Positions 1-9,185 of a stretch of 64,000 nt of DNA are shown here, piece after piece. The DNA lies in contig JBLWTG010000004.1 in the NCBI GenBank assembly GCA_048270225.1, positions 124,001 to 188,000 of the forward strand, written 5' to 3'. Position 1 is the stretch's first letter, and every line of letters begins with the position of its first letter. The DNA is from Allopusillimonas sp048270225. GTDB lineage: Bacteria > Pseudomonadota > Gammaproteobacteria > Burkholderiales > Burkholderiaceae_B. A program made the translations under genes and the position numbers. The notes under the pieces were generated by a model. The model made no database searches, was not told the origin of the DNA, and saw only the letters and a list, made by a program, of their open reading frames with translations.

Positions 1-813
1 GCCTATCGTCAGCGCCAGTGCAAAGTAGTGCAGGGTGGGGCCGCCGAAGAACAGCATGGACAGCACCATCATCTGAGTGGAGCCGTGGGTGATGATGGTG
101 CGGGAGATGGTTTGCGTGATGGCGCTGTTGATGACCTCTCGAACGGACGACTTGCGCTGTTTGCGGAAGTTTTCGCGGATCCGGTCCATGATGACGACCG
201 ATTCGTTGACCGAATAGCCCAGCACCGCCAGCACGCCCGCCAGTACGGAGAGCGAGAACTCCCACTGGAAGAAGGCGAAAAAGCCCAGAATGATCACCAC
301 ATCGTGCAGGTTGGCGAGTACGCCGGCCACGGCGAATTTCCATTCGAAACGGATGGCCAGGTAGATCATGATGCCGATCACGACGCACAGCAGCGCCATC
401 AGACCATTGTGGACCAGTTCCTGACCCACCTGGGGGCCGACGAATTCGACGCGGCGCAGCGTTACCGAGGCGTCCTGCTTGTGCAGGGCGCCCAGTACGG
501 CATCGCTCTGGGCTGCGGAGCTCTCGCCGGTGCGCAGCGGCAGACGGATCAGGACGTCTTGGGAGGTGCCGAAATTCTGCACCTGGAAGTCGGAATAGCC
601 CAGGCCGTCGATGGCGGTGCGGACCTTGTCGAGCTGGACGGTCTGTTCATAGTGCACTTCCATGACCGTGCCGCCGGTGAACTCGATCGACAGGTGGAAG
701 CCGCGCGTTGCGATAAAGAATATCGCCAGCACGAAGGTAACCAGACTGATCAGGTTCAGCACCAGCGCGTGGCGCATGAAGGGGATGGTGCGATGAATGC
801 GGAAAAATTCCAT
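1..813 (-). CDS. secF: Protein translocase subunit SecF (3' end outside window)
   Basis: SecF works with SecD in the inner membrane, using the proton motive force to help the SecYEG channel complete protein export. The visible 271 codons start MEFFRIHRTIPF at an ATG whose complement lies at 811-813. They show an N-terminal membrane segment, the first periplasmic region with the TGGTVMEV motif, and a membrane segment containing GYSVNESVVIMDRIREN, the conserved SecD/SecF transmembrane signature. The C-terminus runs off position 1, so the gene is partial only because of the window edge. It is the last visible gene of the queA-tgt-yajC-secD-secF operon and follows secD by about 60 bases. Identification rests on motifs and on the neighbouring secD. 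Confidence 0.95.
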   Translation of the reverse strand, partial: MEFFRIHRTIPFMRHALVLNLISLVTFVLAIFFIATRGFHLSIEFTGGTVMEVHYEQTVQLDKVRTAIDGLGYSDFQVQNFGTSQDVLIRLPLRTGESSAAQSDAVLGALHKQDASVTLRRVEFVGPQVGQELVHNGLMALLCVVIGIMIYLAIRFEWKFAVAGVLANLHDVVIILGFFAFFQWEFSLSVLAGVLAVLGYSVNESVVIMDRIRENFRKQRKSSVREVINSAITQTISRTIITHGSTQMMVLSMLFFGGPTLHYFALALTIG

Positions 814-873
814 GTTTTGTCTTGCCTGTGGGTGACGAAGGCGTGGCGCTGTTGCGCCGCGCCGTGCTCAGGT

Positions 874-2748
874 TCAATCCTGCTTGGGTTTCCAGATCTG
901 GCCGATGGAGATGGTGCGCAGCTTGCGCTTGCTTCCGTACCACAGGTTGACCAGTGCGCGAACACCGACGATGGAAGAGAACATCGAGGTCAGGATGCCG
1001 ATGCAGTGTACGACCGCGAAACCGCGTATGGGCCCCGTGCCGAACGCCAGCAGCGACAGGCCGACGATAAGCGTGGTGAGGTTGGAGTCGAGAATGGTGC
1101 CCCATGCGCGCTCGAAACCAAGATGGATGGCCTGTTGCGGCGGCAGGCCCGCGCGCAGCTCTTCGCGTATTCGCTCGTTGATCAGCACGTTCGAGTCGAT
1201 CGCCATGCCCAGTGTGAGCGCGATGGCGGCAATGCCCGGCAGCGTGAGCGTGGCCTGCAGCATGGACAGCACAGCCAGCAGCAGAAGCACGTTGAACGCC
1301 AGGCCCAGCGTCGAAAAGACGCCGAACAGGCGGTAGTAGGCGATGATGAAGATGGCGATCGCGATAAAGCCATACAGGGTGGAGTAAAAGCCCTTGGCGA
1401 TGTTGTCGGCGCCCAGGCTGGGGCCGATGGTGCGTTCTTCGATGATTTCCATCGGTGCGGCCAGCGATCCGGCGCGCAGCAGCAGGGCGGTGTCGGCGGC
1501 TTCCTGCGGCGACATGCTGCCGGTGATCTGCACCTGGCCGCCCGGGATTTCGCTGCGGATGACAGGCGCGGTGACGACCTGGCCCTTGCCTTGCTCGAAC
1601 AGCAGGATGGCCATGCGCTTGTTGATGTTGTCGCGGGTGACGTCGCGGAAGATGCGCGCACCCTTGGAATCCAGGGTGAGGTTGACCGACGGCTGTTGTG
1701 TCTGGTGATCGCGGCCCGGCTGGGCATCCTGCAGGTTTTCGCCGGTCAGGATGACCTGGCGGCGCAGCAGCAGGGGGCGGCCGTCGCGGTCTTCGTAGCG
1801 TTCCAGGCCGAACGGCACCGTGCCGGCGGCGAGCGCGGCCTGCGCGGCCGGCGAGTCGTCGACCAGGCGGATTTCAAGCGTGGCTGTGCGCCCAAGGATT
1901 TCCTTGGCTTTGGCGACATCCTGGACGCCCGGCAGTTGCACAATGATGCGGTCGGCGCCTTGCTGCTGGATGACGGGCTCGGCGACGCCGAGCTCGTTGA
2001 TGCGGTTGTGCAGCGTGGTGATGTTCTGCTTGAGGGCGTTGGTCTGGACCTGGGTGACTGCGGCGTCGGTCAGGCGGCTGGTCAGCACATACTTGCCGCC
2101 GTTCTCGCCTGAGCTGGTGGAGACCATTTCGGGCATGGTGCGGCGCAGCTCGGAGATGGCTGCGTCGCGGTCTTCCGTGCTGGCGAAGGTGGACACAATG
2201 GACATGTTGTCGCGCTCGACATCCGACACAGGCACCTTGGCGTTGCGCAGGGTGCTGCGCACGTCGTTGGCCATGGAGTCGTAGCGGCCGGTGAGGGCGC
2301 CCTTCATGTCGACCTGGAGCAGGAAGTGCACGCCGCCGCGCAGGTCAAGGCCCAGGTACATGGGATGGGCGTTGAGCGCGGACAGCCAGTTGGGCGAAGC
2401 CGGCAGCAGATTCAGCGCGACCGTGTAGCCCGGATCCGAGGCGTCGGGATTCAGGGTTTTTTCGATCAGGTCCTTGGCCTTGAGCTGGGTGTCGGTGTTT
2501 TGAAAACGCACACGCACCGTGCCCACAGGGCCGTTCATGTCGAAGCGGCTGGCGGTGTAGGGGATGTTGTTGCTGTGAAGCAGGCTTTCGACCCGCTCCA
2601 GCGTGCTGTTGTCTACCTTGACTGTAGCCTTGGCGCCGGCCACCTGGACTGCGGGGGATTCCCCGAAGAAGTTAGGCAGTGTGTACAGCAGGCCCAGGAT
2701 CAGGGCCACCAGTACGGTGAGGTACTTCCAGAGTGGGTAGCGGTTCAT
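874..2748 (-). CDS. secD: Protein translocase subunit SecD
   Basis: SecD is the larger partner of SecF in the Sec accessory complex and drives late steps of preprotein export across the inner membrane. The 624-residue protein begins MNRYPLWKYLTV with one N-terminal membrane helix. It has a long periplasmic region including LGLDLRGGVHFLL and a C-terminal block of membrane helices with GMAIDSNVLINERIREEL, the resistance-nodulation-type signature. Length matches the family. The start ATG lies about 55 bases after yajC and nothing suggests a longer N-terminus. It is co-directional with yajC upstream and secF downstream, the classic order. Confidence 0.97.
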   Translation of the reverse strand: MNRYPLWKYLTVLVALILGLLYTLPNFFGESPAVQVAGAKATVKVDNSTLERVESLLHSNNIPYTASRFDMNGPVGTVRVRFQNTDTQLKAKDLIEKTLNPDASDPGYTVALNLLPASPNWLSALNAHPMYLGLDLRGGVHFLLQVDMKGALTGRYDSMANDVRSTLRNAKVPVSDVERDNMSIVSTFASTEDRDAAISELRRTMPEMVSTSSGENGGKYVLTSRLTDAAVTQVQTNALKQNITTLHNRINELGVAEPVIQQQGADRIIVQLPGVQDVAKAKEILGRTATLEIRLVDDSPAAQAALAAGTVPFGLERYEDRDGRPLLLRRQVILTGENLQDAQPGRDHQTQQPSVNLTLDSKGARIFRDVTRDNINKRMAILLFEQGKGQVVTAPVIRSEIPGGQVQITGSMSPQEAADTALLLRAGSLAAPMEIIEERTIGPSLGADNIAKGFYSTLYGFIAIAIFIIAYYRLFGVFSTLGLAFNVLLLLAVLSMLQATLTLPGIAAIALTLGMAIDSNVLINERIREELRAGLPPQQAIHLGFERAWGTILDSNLTTLIVGLSLLAFGTGPIRGFAVVHCIGILTSMFSSIVGVRALVNLWYGSKRKLRTISIGQIWKPKQD

Positions 2749-2804
2749 GGTAGATCAGAAGCTGGAGCAGGAAAAGGCGCCTGGGGCGCCTGGAGACTGA
2801 CGGA

Positions 2805-3152
2805 TCAGAGGGCCTTGATCGTGCCCTTGGGCAGGACGGAAGTGACTGCCGTGCGCTGGATGAGCGTCTCGACAGGCTTTTCGGCCAGGGTGCTGATTTC
2901 CACGGTGATGTAGTTGTCGCTGATCTTGGTGACCTTGCCCAGCAGACCGCCGGTAGTGATGATTTCGTCGCCCTTGGCCAGGTTGGCGACCAGGTTGCGG
3001 TGCTCTTTCTGGCGTTTCATCTGGGGGCGGATCATCAGGAAGTAGAGGATCACGAACATCAGGATGATGGGCAGCATGCCCATCAGCGCGTTTTCGCTTC
3101 CGCCGGCGGCTGCCTGGGCCGTAATCGTCGTCAAGGTGTCGGTGACTGCCAT
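2805..3152 (-). CDS. yajC: Preprotein translocase subunit YajC
   Basis: YajC is a small inner-membrane protein that co-purifies with SecDF. This 115-residue product has a single membrane helix (MLPIILMFVILYFLMIRP, about residues 25-42) followed directly by the family motif QMKRQKEH and a soluble SH3-like tail with TTGGLLGKVTKI. Length is normal for the family. A purine-rich stretch just upstream of the ATG (minus strand, near 3160) is a good ribosome binding site. It lies between tgt and secD in the same operon. Confidence 0.95.
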   Translation of the reverse strand: MAVTDTLTTITAQAAAGGSENALMGMLPIILMFVILYFLMIRPQMKRQKEHRNLVANLAKGDEIITTGGLLGKVTKISDNYITVEISTLAEKPVETLIQRTAVTSVLPKGTIKAL

Positions 3153-3207
3153 GGATACTTTCTCCTGAAAGATTTTTGGTTAACTCTGTATTGTAGCGGG
3201 ATATTTT

Positions 3208-4344
3208 TTATTCGATGCCGCGGGCGCGGTCGCGGTGGAACTGCTCGCGCCATGGGTCGAACCGGCCCGCCGCGATGGCTTCGCGCATTTCGCCCATGAT
3301 GGCGAGGTAAAAATGCAGGTTGTGCAAGGTATTCAGGCGTGATCCGGTGATCTCGTTGGCACGTTGCAGATGATGCAGGTACGAACGGCTGAAATGCTGG
3401 CAGGTATGACAGGTGCAGCTGGGGTCCAGGGGGCGGGTATCGTCGCGGTAGCGCGCATTGCGTATCTTGATATCGCCAAAGCGGGTAAAGAGCCAGCCGT
3501 TGCGCGCATTGCGGGTGGGCATGACGCAGTCGAACATGTCTACGCCGCGCGCCACACCCTCGACCAGGTCTTCGGGCGTACCGACACCCATGAGGTAGCG
3601 CGGCGCCTGCGCGGGCAGGCGCGGTGCGACATGCGACAGCACGCGCATCATGTCTTCTTTGGGCTCGCCCACCGACAGCCCGCCGATGGCATAGCCTTCG
3701 AAGCCGATGTCCACCAGGCCGGCCAGCGACTCGTCGCGCAGGTGCTCGTACATGCCGCCCTGGACGATGCCGAACAGGGCGTTGGGGTTTTCGAGCTGAT
3801 GGAAGGCCGTACGCGAGCGTTGGGCCCAGCGCAGCGACATGCGCATGGACCGGGCGGCTTCCTCAACGGTGGCGGGGCGGCCGTCGATCTCGTAGGGCGT
3901 GCATTCATCGAACACCATGGCGATGTCCGAGTTCAGCGCGCGCTGTATGCGCATGGATTCCTCGGGCGTCAGGAACAGGCGGGCGCCGTCTATGGGCGAG
4001 GCGAACTTGACGCCTTCCTCGGTGATTTTGCGCAGGCCGTTCAGGCTGAAAACCTGGAAGCCGCCCGAGTCGGTCAGAATGGGGCGGGGCCATTGCATGA
4101 AGCCATGCAGGCCGCCGTGCTTTTCCATGACCTCGGTGCCTGGCCGCAGCCACAGGTGGAAGGTATTGCCCAGCACGATCTGGGCGCCGATGTCCTCCAG
4201 TTCGTGCGGCAGCATGGCCTTGACGCTGCCGTAGGTGCCCACGGGCATGAAGATGGGGGTTTCGACCACGCCGTGATTCAGGGTGATCCGGCCGCGCCTT
4301 GCGGCGCCGTCGGTGGCCAGGAGCTGGAACTGTAAACCGGTCAT
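3208..4344 (-). CDS. tgt: Queuine tRNA-ribosyltransferase (tRNA-guanine transglycosylase)
   Basis: Tgt exchanges guanine at the wobble position (34) of GUN-anticodon tRNAs for the queuosine precursor preQ1. The 378 residues include DSGGFQVFSL (base-binding loop), FDECTPYE, GGLSVGEPKEDM, the nucleophile region DMFDCVMPTRNARNG, and the C-terminal zinc site CTCHTCQHFSRSYLHH. Its start overlaps the end of queA by four bases (ATGA), so the two are translationally coupled. QueA acts next on the preQ1-modified tRNA. Full length and intact. Confidence 0.98.
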   Translation of the reverse strand: MTGLQFQLLATDGAARRGRITLNHGVVETPIFMPVGTYGSVKAMLPHELEDIGAQIVLGNTFHLWLRPGTEVMEKHGGLHGFMQWPRPILTDSGGFQVFSLNGLRKITEEGVKFASPIDGARLFLTPEESMRIQRALNSDIAMVFDECTPYEIDGRPATVEEAARSMRMSLRWAQRSRTAFHQLENPNALFGIVQGGMYEHLRDESLAGLVDIGFEGYAIGGLSVGEPKEDMMRVLSHVAPRLPAQAPRYLMGVGTPEDLVEGVARGVDMFDCVMPTRNARNGWLFTRFGDIKIRNARYRDDTRPLDPSCTCHTCQHFSRSYLHHLQRANEITGSRLNTLHNLHFYLAIMGEMREAIAAGRFDPWREQFHRDRARGIE

Positions 4345-5399
4345 TGAGCAGATTCGATGAACATGGCATCGCCGTAACTGAAGAAGCGATACCGGGACTG
4401 GACAGCATGCGCGTAGGCACGCCGGATGGGTTCCGTGCCTGCCAGGGCGGACACGAGCATCAGGAGCGTGGACTGCGGCAGGTGAAAATTGGTGATCAGG
4501 GCGTCGACCCAGGCGTAGGTGTAGCCGGGCGTGATGAACAGCCGCGTGTCGCCCTCGATGGTTGCCGGTTTGTGCGCGCCGGATGCCTGCGTCTGTGACA
4601 GCTGTGCCGCAGCGGACTCCAGCGCCCGCACGCTGGTGGTGCCCACGGCCACGACGCGTCCGCCCCTGGCGCGCGTGGCGTTTACTTTGTTGATGGTTTC
4701 CGCCGGCACGGAATAACGCTCCGAATGCATGATGTGCTCGGAGAGTTTCTGTACCCGCACCGGCTGGAAGGTGCCGGCGCCGACGTGCAGGGTGACGAAA
4801 GCCTGGTCCACGCCCTGGTCGCGCAGTGTCTGCAGCATGGCCTGGTCGAAGTGCAGGCCCGCTGTGGGCGCGGCGACCGCCCCGGGTTCGCGGGCGTACA
4901 CCGTCTGGTAGCGGTCTTCGTCCATCTGGTCGGCGCTGTGTTCAATATAGGGCGGCAGCGGCGTGGCGCCGTGGCGATCCAGCAGGTCCAGTACGCGTTC
5001 GGGAAACTCGATGTCGAACAGTTCGCCCTCGCGGCCCAGCACGGTGGCGGTAAAGGCCTGGGCCAGCGTCAGCCGCGCGCCCGGCTTGGGCGATTTGCTG
5101 GCGCGCACATGGGCCAGGGCGCGGTTCGGCGCGGTAATGCGTTCCACCAGCACCTCGACCTTGCCGCCGCTTTCCTTTTGCCCTGACAGGCGCGCCTTGA
5201 TCACGCGGGTGTCGTTGAAGACGAGCAGGTCATTGGGACGCAGCAGCGCCGGCAGGTCGATGAACTGGCGATCATGCAGGGCGCCCTGGGCGTCCAGGTG
5301 CAGCAGGCGGCTTTCGACGCGATGCGCCGCGGGGGTCTGGGCGATGAGTTCGGGAGGCAGTTCGTAGTCGAACTGAGACAATTCAAGAGCAGGATTCAC
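4341..5399 (-). CDS. queA: S-adenosylmethionine:tRNA ribosyltransferase-isomerase
   Basis: QueA transfers and isomerises the ribosyl group of S-adenosylmethionine onto preQ1 in tRNA, giving epoxyqueuosine. The 352 residues carry the family hallmarks FDYELPPELIAQ near the N-terminus, LLVFNDTRVIKARL, PTAGLHFD, THVGAGTF-type sequence (LHVGAGTFQPVR) and NFHLPQSTLLMLVSAL near the C-terminus. It is the first gene of the minus-strand operon leading to secF. Its upstream region (5400-5575) is shared with the divergent PBP4 gene. Confidence 0.98.
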   Translation of the reverse strand: MNPALELSQFDYELPPELIAQTPAAHRVESRLLHLDAQGALHDRQFIDLPALLRPNDLLVFNDTRVIKARLSGQKESGGKVEVLVERITAPNRALAHVRASKSPKPGARLTLAQAFTATVLGREGELFDIEFPERVLDLLDRHGATPLPPYIEHSADQMDEDRYQTVYAREPGAVAAPTAGLHFDQAMLQTLRDQGVDQAFVTLHVGAGTFQPVRVQKLSEHIMHSERYSVPAETINKVNATRARGGRVVAVGTTSVRALESAAAQLSQTQASGAHKPATIEGDTRLFITPGYTYAWVDALITNFHLPQSTLLMLVSALAGTEPIRRAYAHAVQSRYRFFSYGDAMFIESAQ

Positions 5400-5575
5400 G
5401 GAAAATCTTTGATGGCCGGCGCATGGCTGGGCGCCGGCAAGTTGTACGGTGGAACAGGCGCGCCGGAAGGGCGGGCTGGCGGTATTTTAAGCTGCGATGG
5501 CAAAAAATTGTTTATATGCTGTCCCGGCCCCGGCATCTTTGGTTATGCTGGTGCTTTTTAAGGGAAGATCGCCCC

Positions 5576-7054
5576 ATGGTACTGCAGCAGGCGCCACATC
5601 ACCGCGGACGCATGATTCCAGGCGCTCTGGCCCGGCGTATCCTCCATGCGGGGTGGCTGATCGCGCTGCTGGCCTGTCTGGCGGGGCAGTTGGCTCAGGC
5701 GCAGGGTTTGCCTCCCGAGCTGGACAAGCTCTGGCGCGCCACCCGGCTGCCCGACAGTGCGCTCTCGCTCTATGTGCAGGAAATCGGCGGCCCGCCGCTG
5801 ATGGCCGTCAATCCGACCGTGCCGCGCAATCCGGCCTCGGTCATGAAAATGGTGACTACCTGGACGGGCCTGTCAGGGCTCGGGCCCGACTACGTATGGC
5901 GCACCACGGCGCTGGCCCAGGGCCAGGGGCGCATCGATGCCCAGGGCACCTTGTCGGGGCCGCTGTACATCAAGGCGGGCGGCGATCCCTTTTTCACCAT
6001 GCAGGATCTTTGGGTGCTGCTGCGCGAGCTGCGCATGCGCGGCGTCAAGAACCTGACCGACGTGGTGGTGGACCGTTCCATCTTCGGCGCTGTGCAGACG
6101 GACCCGGGCGCTTTCGACGATGCGCCCGACCGCCCCTACAACGCCAGTCCCGACGCCATGATGATAGGTCTGGGAGCCGTGCGTCTGCTGTTCCAGCCTG
6201 ACGTGGCGGCGCGTAAATGGATACCGGTCATTGATCCGCCTTTTCGCGGTATCCGGGTAGAGGGCGAGGTCAAGTGGACCGACGCGGTATGCCCCGGGTC
6301 TCCCTCCATCTCCACCCAGGTATTGCCCGTGGACGGAGAGTTCGTGGTGCGTCTGGGCGGCGCGGCGGCCGGCTCCTGCGGCGAGTTCAGTGTGTATCGG
6401 GTGGCGTTGCCGCAGCAGGCCTATTTTTCCTCGCTGTTCGCGATGCTGTGGCGCGAACTCGGCGGCACGCTGGCGCGCGGTGTCAGGGCGGGGCGTGTAC
6501 CGGGCAACGCCACGGTGCTGGCCTGGCATGATTCCCAGTCCCTGGGCGACACCATCCGCTATATCAACAAGCACAGCAACAATGTCATGGCGCGCACCCT
6601 GCTGCTGACACTGGGCGCCGAGCTGTCCGGGCCGGGCGCAACGCCGCAGTCCGGCGCTTCCGCGGCGTTGCGCATTCTGGGCGCGCAGGGTGTCGATACG
6701 CGTGGTTGGGTGATCGATAATGGCGCAGGCCTGTCGCGCGACAGCCGCCTGACGGCCCAGGGACTGGGCGGCATGCTGGATGCGGCCTGGCGTTCCCCGC
6801 TCATGCCGGAGTTCATTTCGTCTCTGGCTATCGCAGGCGTGGACGGCACGGTCAGGCGGCGCATGCGCGATGACGAGGTCAAGGGCATGGCGCATCTGAA
6901 AACAGGTACGCTGCGCGCCTCGCGGGCGTTGGCGGGCTATGTGCTGGGCGCCAGCGGCAAGCGCTATATTCTGGTCAGCCTGGTGAACGACGATCGCTCG
7001 GCTGCGGTGCGCCCCTTCGATGACGCCCTGGTGGCCTGGCTGGCGGCGCGTTGA
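5576..7054 (+). CDS. dacB: D-alanyl-D-alanine carboxypeptidase/endopeptidase (PBP4, DacB family)
   Basis: This periplasmic penicillin-binding protein trims peptidoglycan cross-links and stem peptides. From the ATG at 5576, which has a good ribosome binding site (AAGGGAAG), it is 492 residues long. An N-terminal signal peptide covers about residues 20-43 (LIALLACLAGQLAQAQG). The active-site triads are present: SVMK at 88-91, SNN at 334-336, and KTG at about 442-444 (HLKTGTL). This is the class C/S13 arrangement. An in-frame ATG at 5612 would also keep the signal peptide. A longer reading frame upstream lacks a credible initiation site. It is transcribed divergently from queA. Confidence 0.93.
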   Translation: MVLQQAPHHRGRMIPGALARRILHAGWLIALLACLAGQLAQAQGLPPELDKLWRATRLPDSALSLYVQEIGGPPLMAVNPTVPRNPASVMKMVTTWTGLSGLGPDYVWRTTALAQGQGRIDAQGTLSGPLYIKAGGDPFFTMQDLWVLLRELRMRGVKNLTDVVVDRSIFGAVQTDPGAFDDAPDRPYNASPDAMMIGLGAVRLLFQPDVAARKWIPVIDPPFRGIRVEGEVKWTDAVCPGSPSISTQVLPVDGEFVVRLGGAAAGSCGEFSVYRVALPQQAYFSSLFAMLWRELGGTLARGVRAGRVPGNATVLAWHDSQSLGDTIRYINKHSNNVMARTLLLTLGAELSGPGATPQSGASAALRILGAQGVDTRGWVIDNGAGLSRDSRLTAQGLGGMLDAAWRSPLMPEFISSLAIAGVDGTVRRRMRDDEVKGMAHLKTGTLRASRALAGYVLGASGKRYILVSLVNDDRSAAVRPFDDALVAWLAAR

Positions 7055-7159
7055 GCGGACGGCTGCAGTCGATCATCTGGCCGGGCTTGCGTCAGGCAAT
7101 AAAATAGCAGCTATCGCTGTCATCAAACAACATCGCAGGCTCTCGAGCCAGGGAACACC

Positions 7160-7798
7160 ATGCCTATCCACGAAATACGTCATCCGCTGATCCGCCACAA
7201 GCTTGGCCTGATGCGCCGCGCAGACCTCAGCACCAAGAATTTTCGCGAAATGTCTCAGGAGATCGCCGCCTTGCTCACCTACGAGGCGATGAAGGACCTG
7301 CCGCTGGAGCCCGTGCGCATCGCAGGCTGGGCGGGGCCGCTGGATGTCGAAAAGCTTGCCGGCAAGAAAGTAACCGTGGTGCCCATCCTGCGCGCCGGTA
7401 TAGGCATGCTGGATGGCGTGCTCAGCCTCATCCCCGGGGCGCGCGTGAGTGCGGTAGGCATTGCGCGCAACGAGGAAACGCTGGAGGCGCAGACTTACCT
7501 GGAGCGCCTGGCGGGACAGATGGACCAGCGCATGGCGCTGATCGTGGACCCGATGCTGGCCACGGGCGGCTCCATGGTTGCCACGATAGATCTGCTCAAG
7601 AAGGCAGGTTCTCTTTCCATCCGCGCCCTGGTGCTGGTGGCGGCTCCCGAGGGTATTGCCGCTGTGCAGGCCAGGCATCCCGATGTCGATATCTACACGG
7701 CATCCATAGACAGTCATCTGAATGAAGACGGCTATATCATTCCCGGCCTGGGCGATGCGGGCGACCGGATTTTCGGAACGCGGCAGAAAGAAACCTGA
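7160..7798 (+). CDS. upp: Uracil phosphoribosyltransferase
   Basis: Upp salvages uracil by joining it to PRPP to form UMP. The 212-residue protein begins MPIHEIRHPLIRHKLG and shows the family blocks TTKNFRE-like STKNFREMSQE, VPILRAGIGMLDG, the PRPP-binding loop VDPMLATGGSM and the uracil-binding C-terminus YIIPGLGDAGDR. Length is typical. A weak TAAAAT -10-like hexamer near 7100 may belong to its promoter. It appears monocistronic. Confidence 0.97.
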   Translation: MPIHEIRHPLIRHKLGLMRRADLSTKNFREMSQEIAALLTYEAMKDLPLEPVRIAGWAGPLDVEKLAGKKVTVVPILRAGIGMLDGVLSLIPGARVSAVGIARNEETLEAQTYLERLAGQMDQRMALIVDPMLATGGSMVATIDLLKKAGSLSIRALVLVAAPEGIAAVQARHPDVDIYTASIDSHLNEDGYIIPGLGDAGDRIFGTRQKET

Positions 7799-7918
7799 TG
7801 TTCCCGGTGTTTGTAACATCGATCATAATTGCTTAACTATTACCTGGGGCGAGGGCGCTTGGCACCGATGGCAAATCGGTTAGTATGAAACCTCGATGGC
7901 TTTTATCAGAGGGTGCCT

Positions 7919-8635
7919 ATGCGTTCCTGGTCTAGAAATCTGGCTGGATGTCTTATTGGCCTGGCGGCCGGCCCCGCCATGGCAGGCATGTGCCAGACAC
8001 CCTTTATGCATGACGGTGGCCGCGTTCAGATCGCTGGCTCGGGTGTCATGACGCTCGGCGCCGACCTGGGTTTTTCCGAGGTCAAGAAGCAGGGTGACAA
8101 CGCCTGCCAGGCGCGCGTGCAGGGTACCGCCACCTACGGCCTGGCCGGCCTGCCGGGCGGCAAGTCCAAAGTGGATTACTGGATGAGGGTCAGCAACGGC
8201 CAGGCCAGCTTCGAGCGCGACGACGGCAATGGCCGGCGCGTGCCGGTGCAGGGCAAATTCGATCTGCGCATGCTGGGGCTGTTTTCCTACGCTACGCCCA
8301 TTACCAGGGCGGGGCAGACCTTTCCGGCTCAGCAGTTTCAACTTCAGATAGACAAAAAGGGGAATGCCAAGCCCGTCGTCATCCGCACGGGTGAGCGCAC
8401 GGTGGGCGAGCGCCAACGCATCCGCACGGCGGCGGGCGAGCAATCCTGCTGGCCGGTGCGCTATACGCGGGTCAGCGAGCCTACCCAGGCGTCCTTCAAT
8501 GGGCTGGTGCTGCCGGTGCCAGGCATGACATCTGCTGTCACGGACTGGTATTGCCCGGATGTCAGCATGGTGATGAAGCAGGATAGCGTGCAAAGCGGGG
8601 TGTCTTCGGTGGTTGAGGTGACGCTGGTAAAATAG
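7919..8635 (+). CDS. Hypothetical exported protein with four cysteines
   Basis: I do not recognise a family. The ATG at 7919 is preceded by AGAGGG five bases upstream. This fits better than the in-frame GTG at 7913, which overlaps that site. The product is about 238 residues with a clear signal peptide, cleavable after GLAAGPAMA. The mature part contains four cysteines (in MCQTP, NACQA, QSCWP and WYCPD), enough for two disulfides, and is rich in beta-prone segments. It lacks transmembrane segments after the signal, so a soluble periplasmic or outer-membrane-attached protein is likely. The neighbours, upp and the DUF883 cassette, give no functional hint. Confidence 0.75.
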   Translation: MRSWSRNLAGCLIGLAAGPAMAGMCQTPFMHDGGRVQIAGSGVMTLGADLGFSEVKKQGDNACQARVQGTATYGLAGLPGGKSKVDYWMRVSNGQASFERDDGNGRRVPVQGKFDLRMLGLFSYATPITRAGQTFPAQQFQLQIDKKGNAKPVVIRTGERTVGERQRIRTAAGEQSCWPVRYTRVSEPTQASFNGLVLPVPGMTSAVTDWYCPDVSMVMKQDSVQSGVSSVVEVTLVK

Positions 8636-8678
8636 TTTTGCCGTCAGTTAATGATTTTTTGCAGCTGATTAACGGGTT

Positions 8679-8707
8679 TTGACGTAAATTATTTATTGCT
8701 TGATAAT
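8679..8707 (+). promoter_or_regulatory. Sigma-70-type promoter upstream of the DUF883 cassette
   Basis: TTGACG (8679-8684) and GATAAT (8702-8707) are separated by 17 bases. The stretch is markedly AT-rich in an otherwise GC-rich chromosome. It lies about 100 bases upstream of the gene starting at 8810, leaving a leader with room for regulation. The assignment rests on consensus match only. Confidence 0.6.
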
Positions 8708-8809
8708 AATTTATGATTTGAGATGCGCTGTCGCTGCTGTGGGGGTGGCTGTGGTGCAATAGAGGTCAGCCCCATTATTGTTTCAATCGAGTTTGATTAG
8801 GAGTGGATC

Positions 8810-9127
8810 ATGGCAACAAAGAAATCTGTTCAGACCAGCGAAGAAGAATTCATCGACAGCGTCAAGACCAGCCTGGATGATGCCGAGAAGCTGCTGCGCG
8901 AAGCCGCCGAGGCAACCGGCGACAAGGCGGCCGAGCTGCGCGAGAGTGCGCTGCTCTCGCTCAAGCGCACGCGCGAAGCCCTGTACGATACGCAGGATGC
9001 CCTGATCGAACGCGGCCGTCATGCTGCGCGCGCCACCGACGACTATGTGCACGACAACCCCTGGCAGGCAATAGGCCTGGCTGGCCTGGCCGGCGTGCTG
9101 CTTGGCGCCCTGATCTGCCGTCGCTGA
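8810..9127 (+). CDS. DUF883 (ElaB/YqjD) family membrane-anchored protein
   Basis: ElaB/YqjD-type proteins are small, highly charged proteins tethered to the inner membrane by one C-terminal helix. In E. coli they are stationary-phase induced and reported to bind ribosomes. This 105-residue product has a charged helical domain (about residues 10-80) with typical spacing of Lys/Glu, then DNPWQAIGLAGLAGVLLGALICRR, a glycine-zipper membrane anchor that closes the family. GGAGTGG precedes the ATG as a ribosome binding site. It heads a three-gene set resembling E. coli yqjD-yqjE-yqjK. Confidence 0.9.
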   Translation: MATKKSVQTSEEEFIDSVKTSLDDAEKLLREAAEATGDKAAELRESALLSLKRTREALYDTQDALIERGRHAARATDDYVHDNPWQAIGLAGLAGVLLGALICRR

Positions 9128-9185
9128 GCGGCCGGGGCATTGCTACGGCCCCGGGCTCCCATCAATACCGGCAAGAAGGCGGAAT

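Noticed and set aside
28..2112. Long plus-strand open frame (694 codons) across secF/secD
   Set aside because: It is antisense to secF and secD, which have clear motifs. Its composition is typical of a GC-rich shadow frame with no domain.
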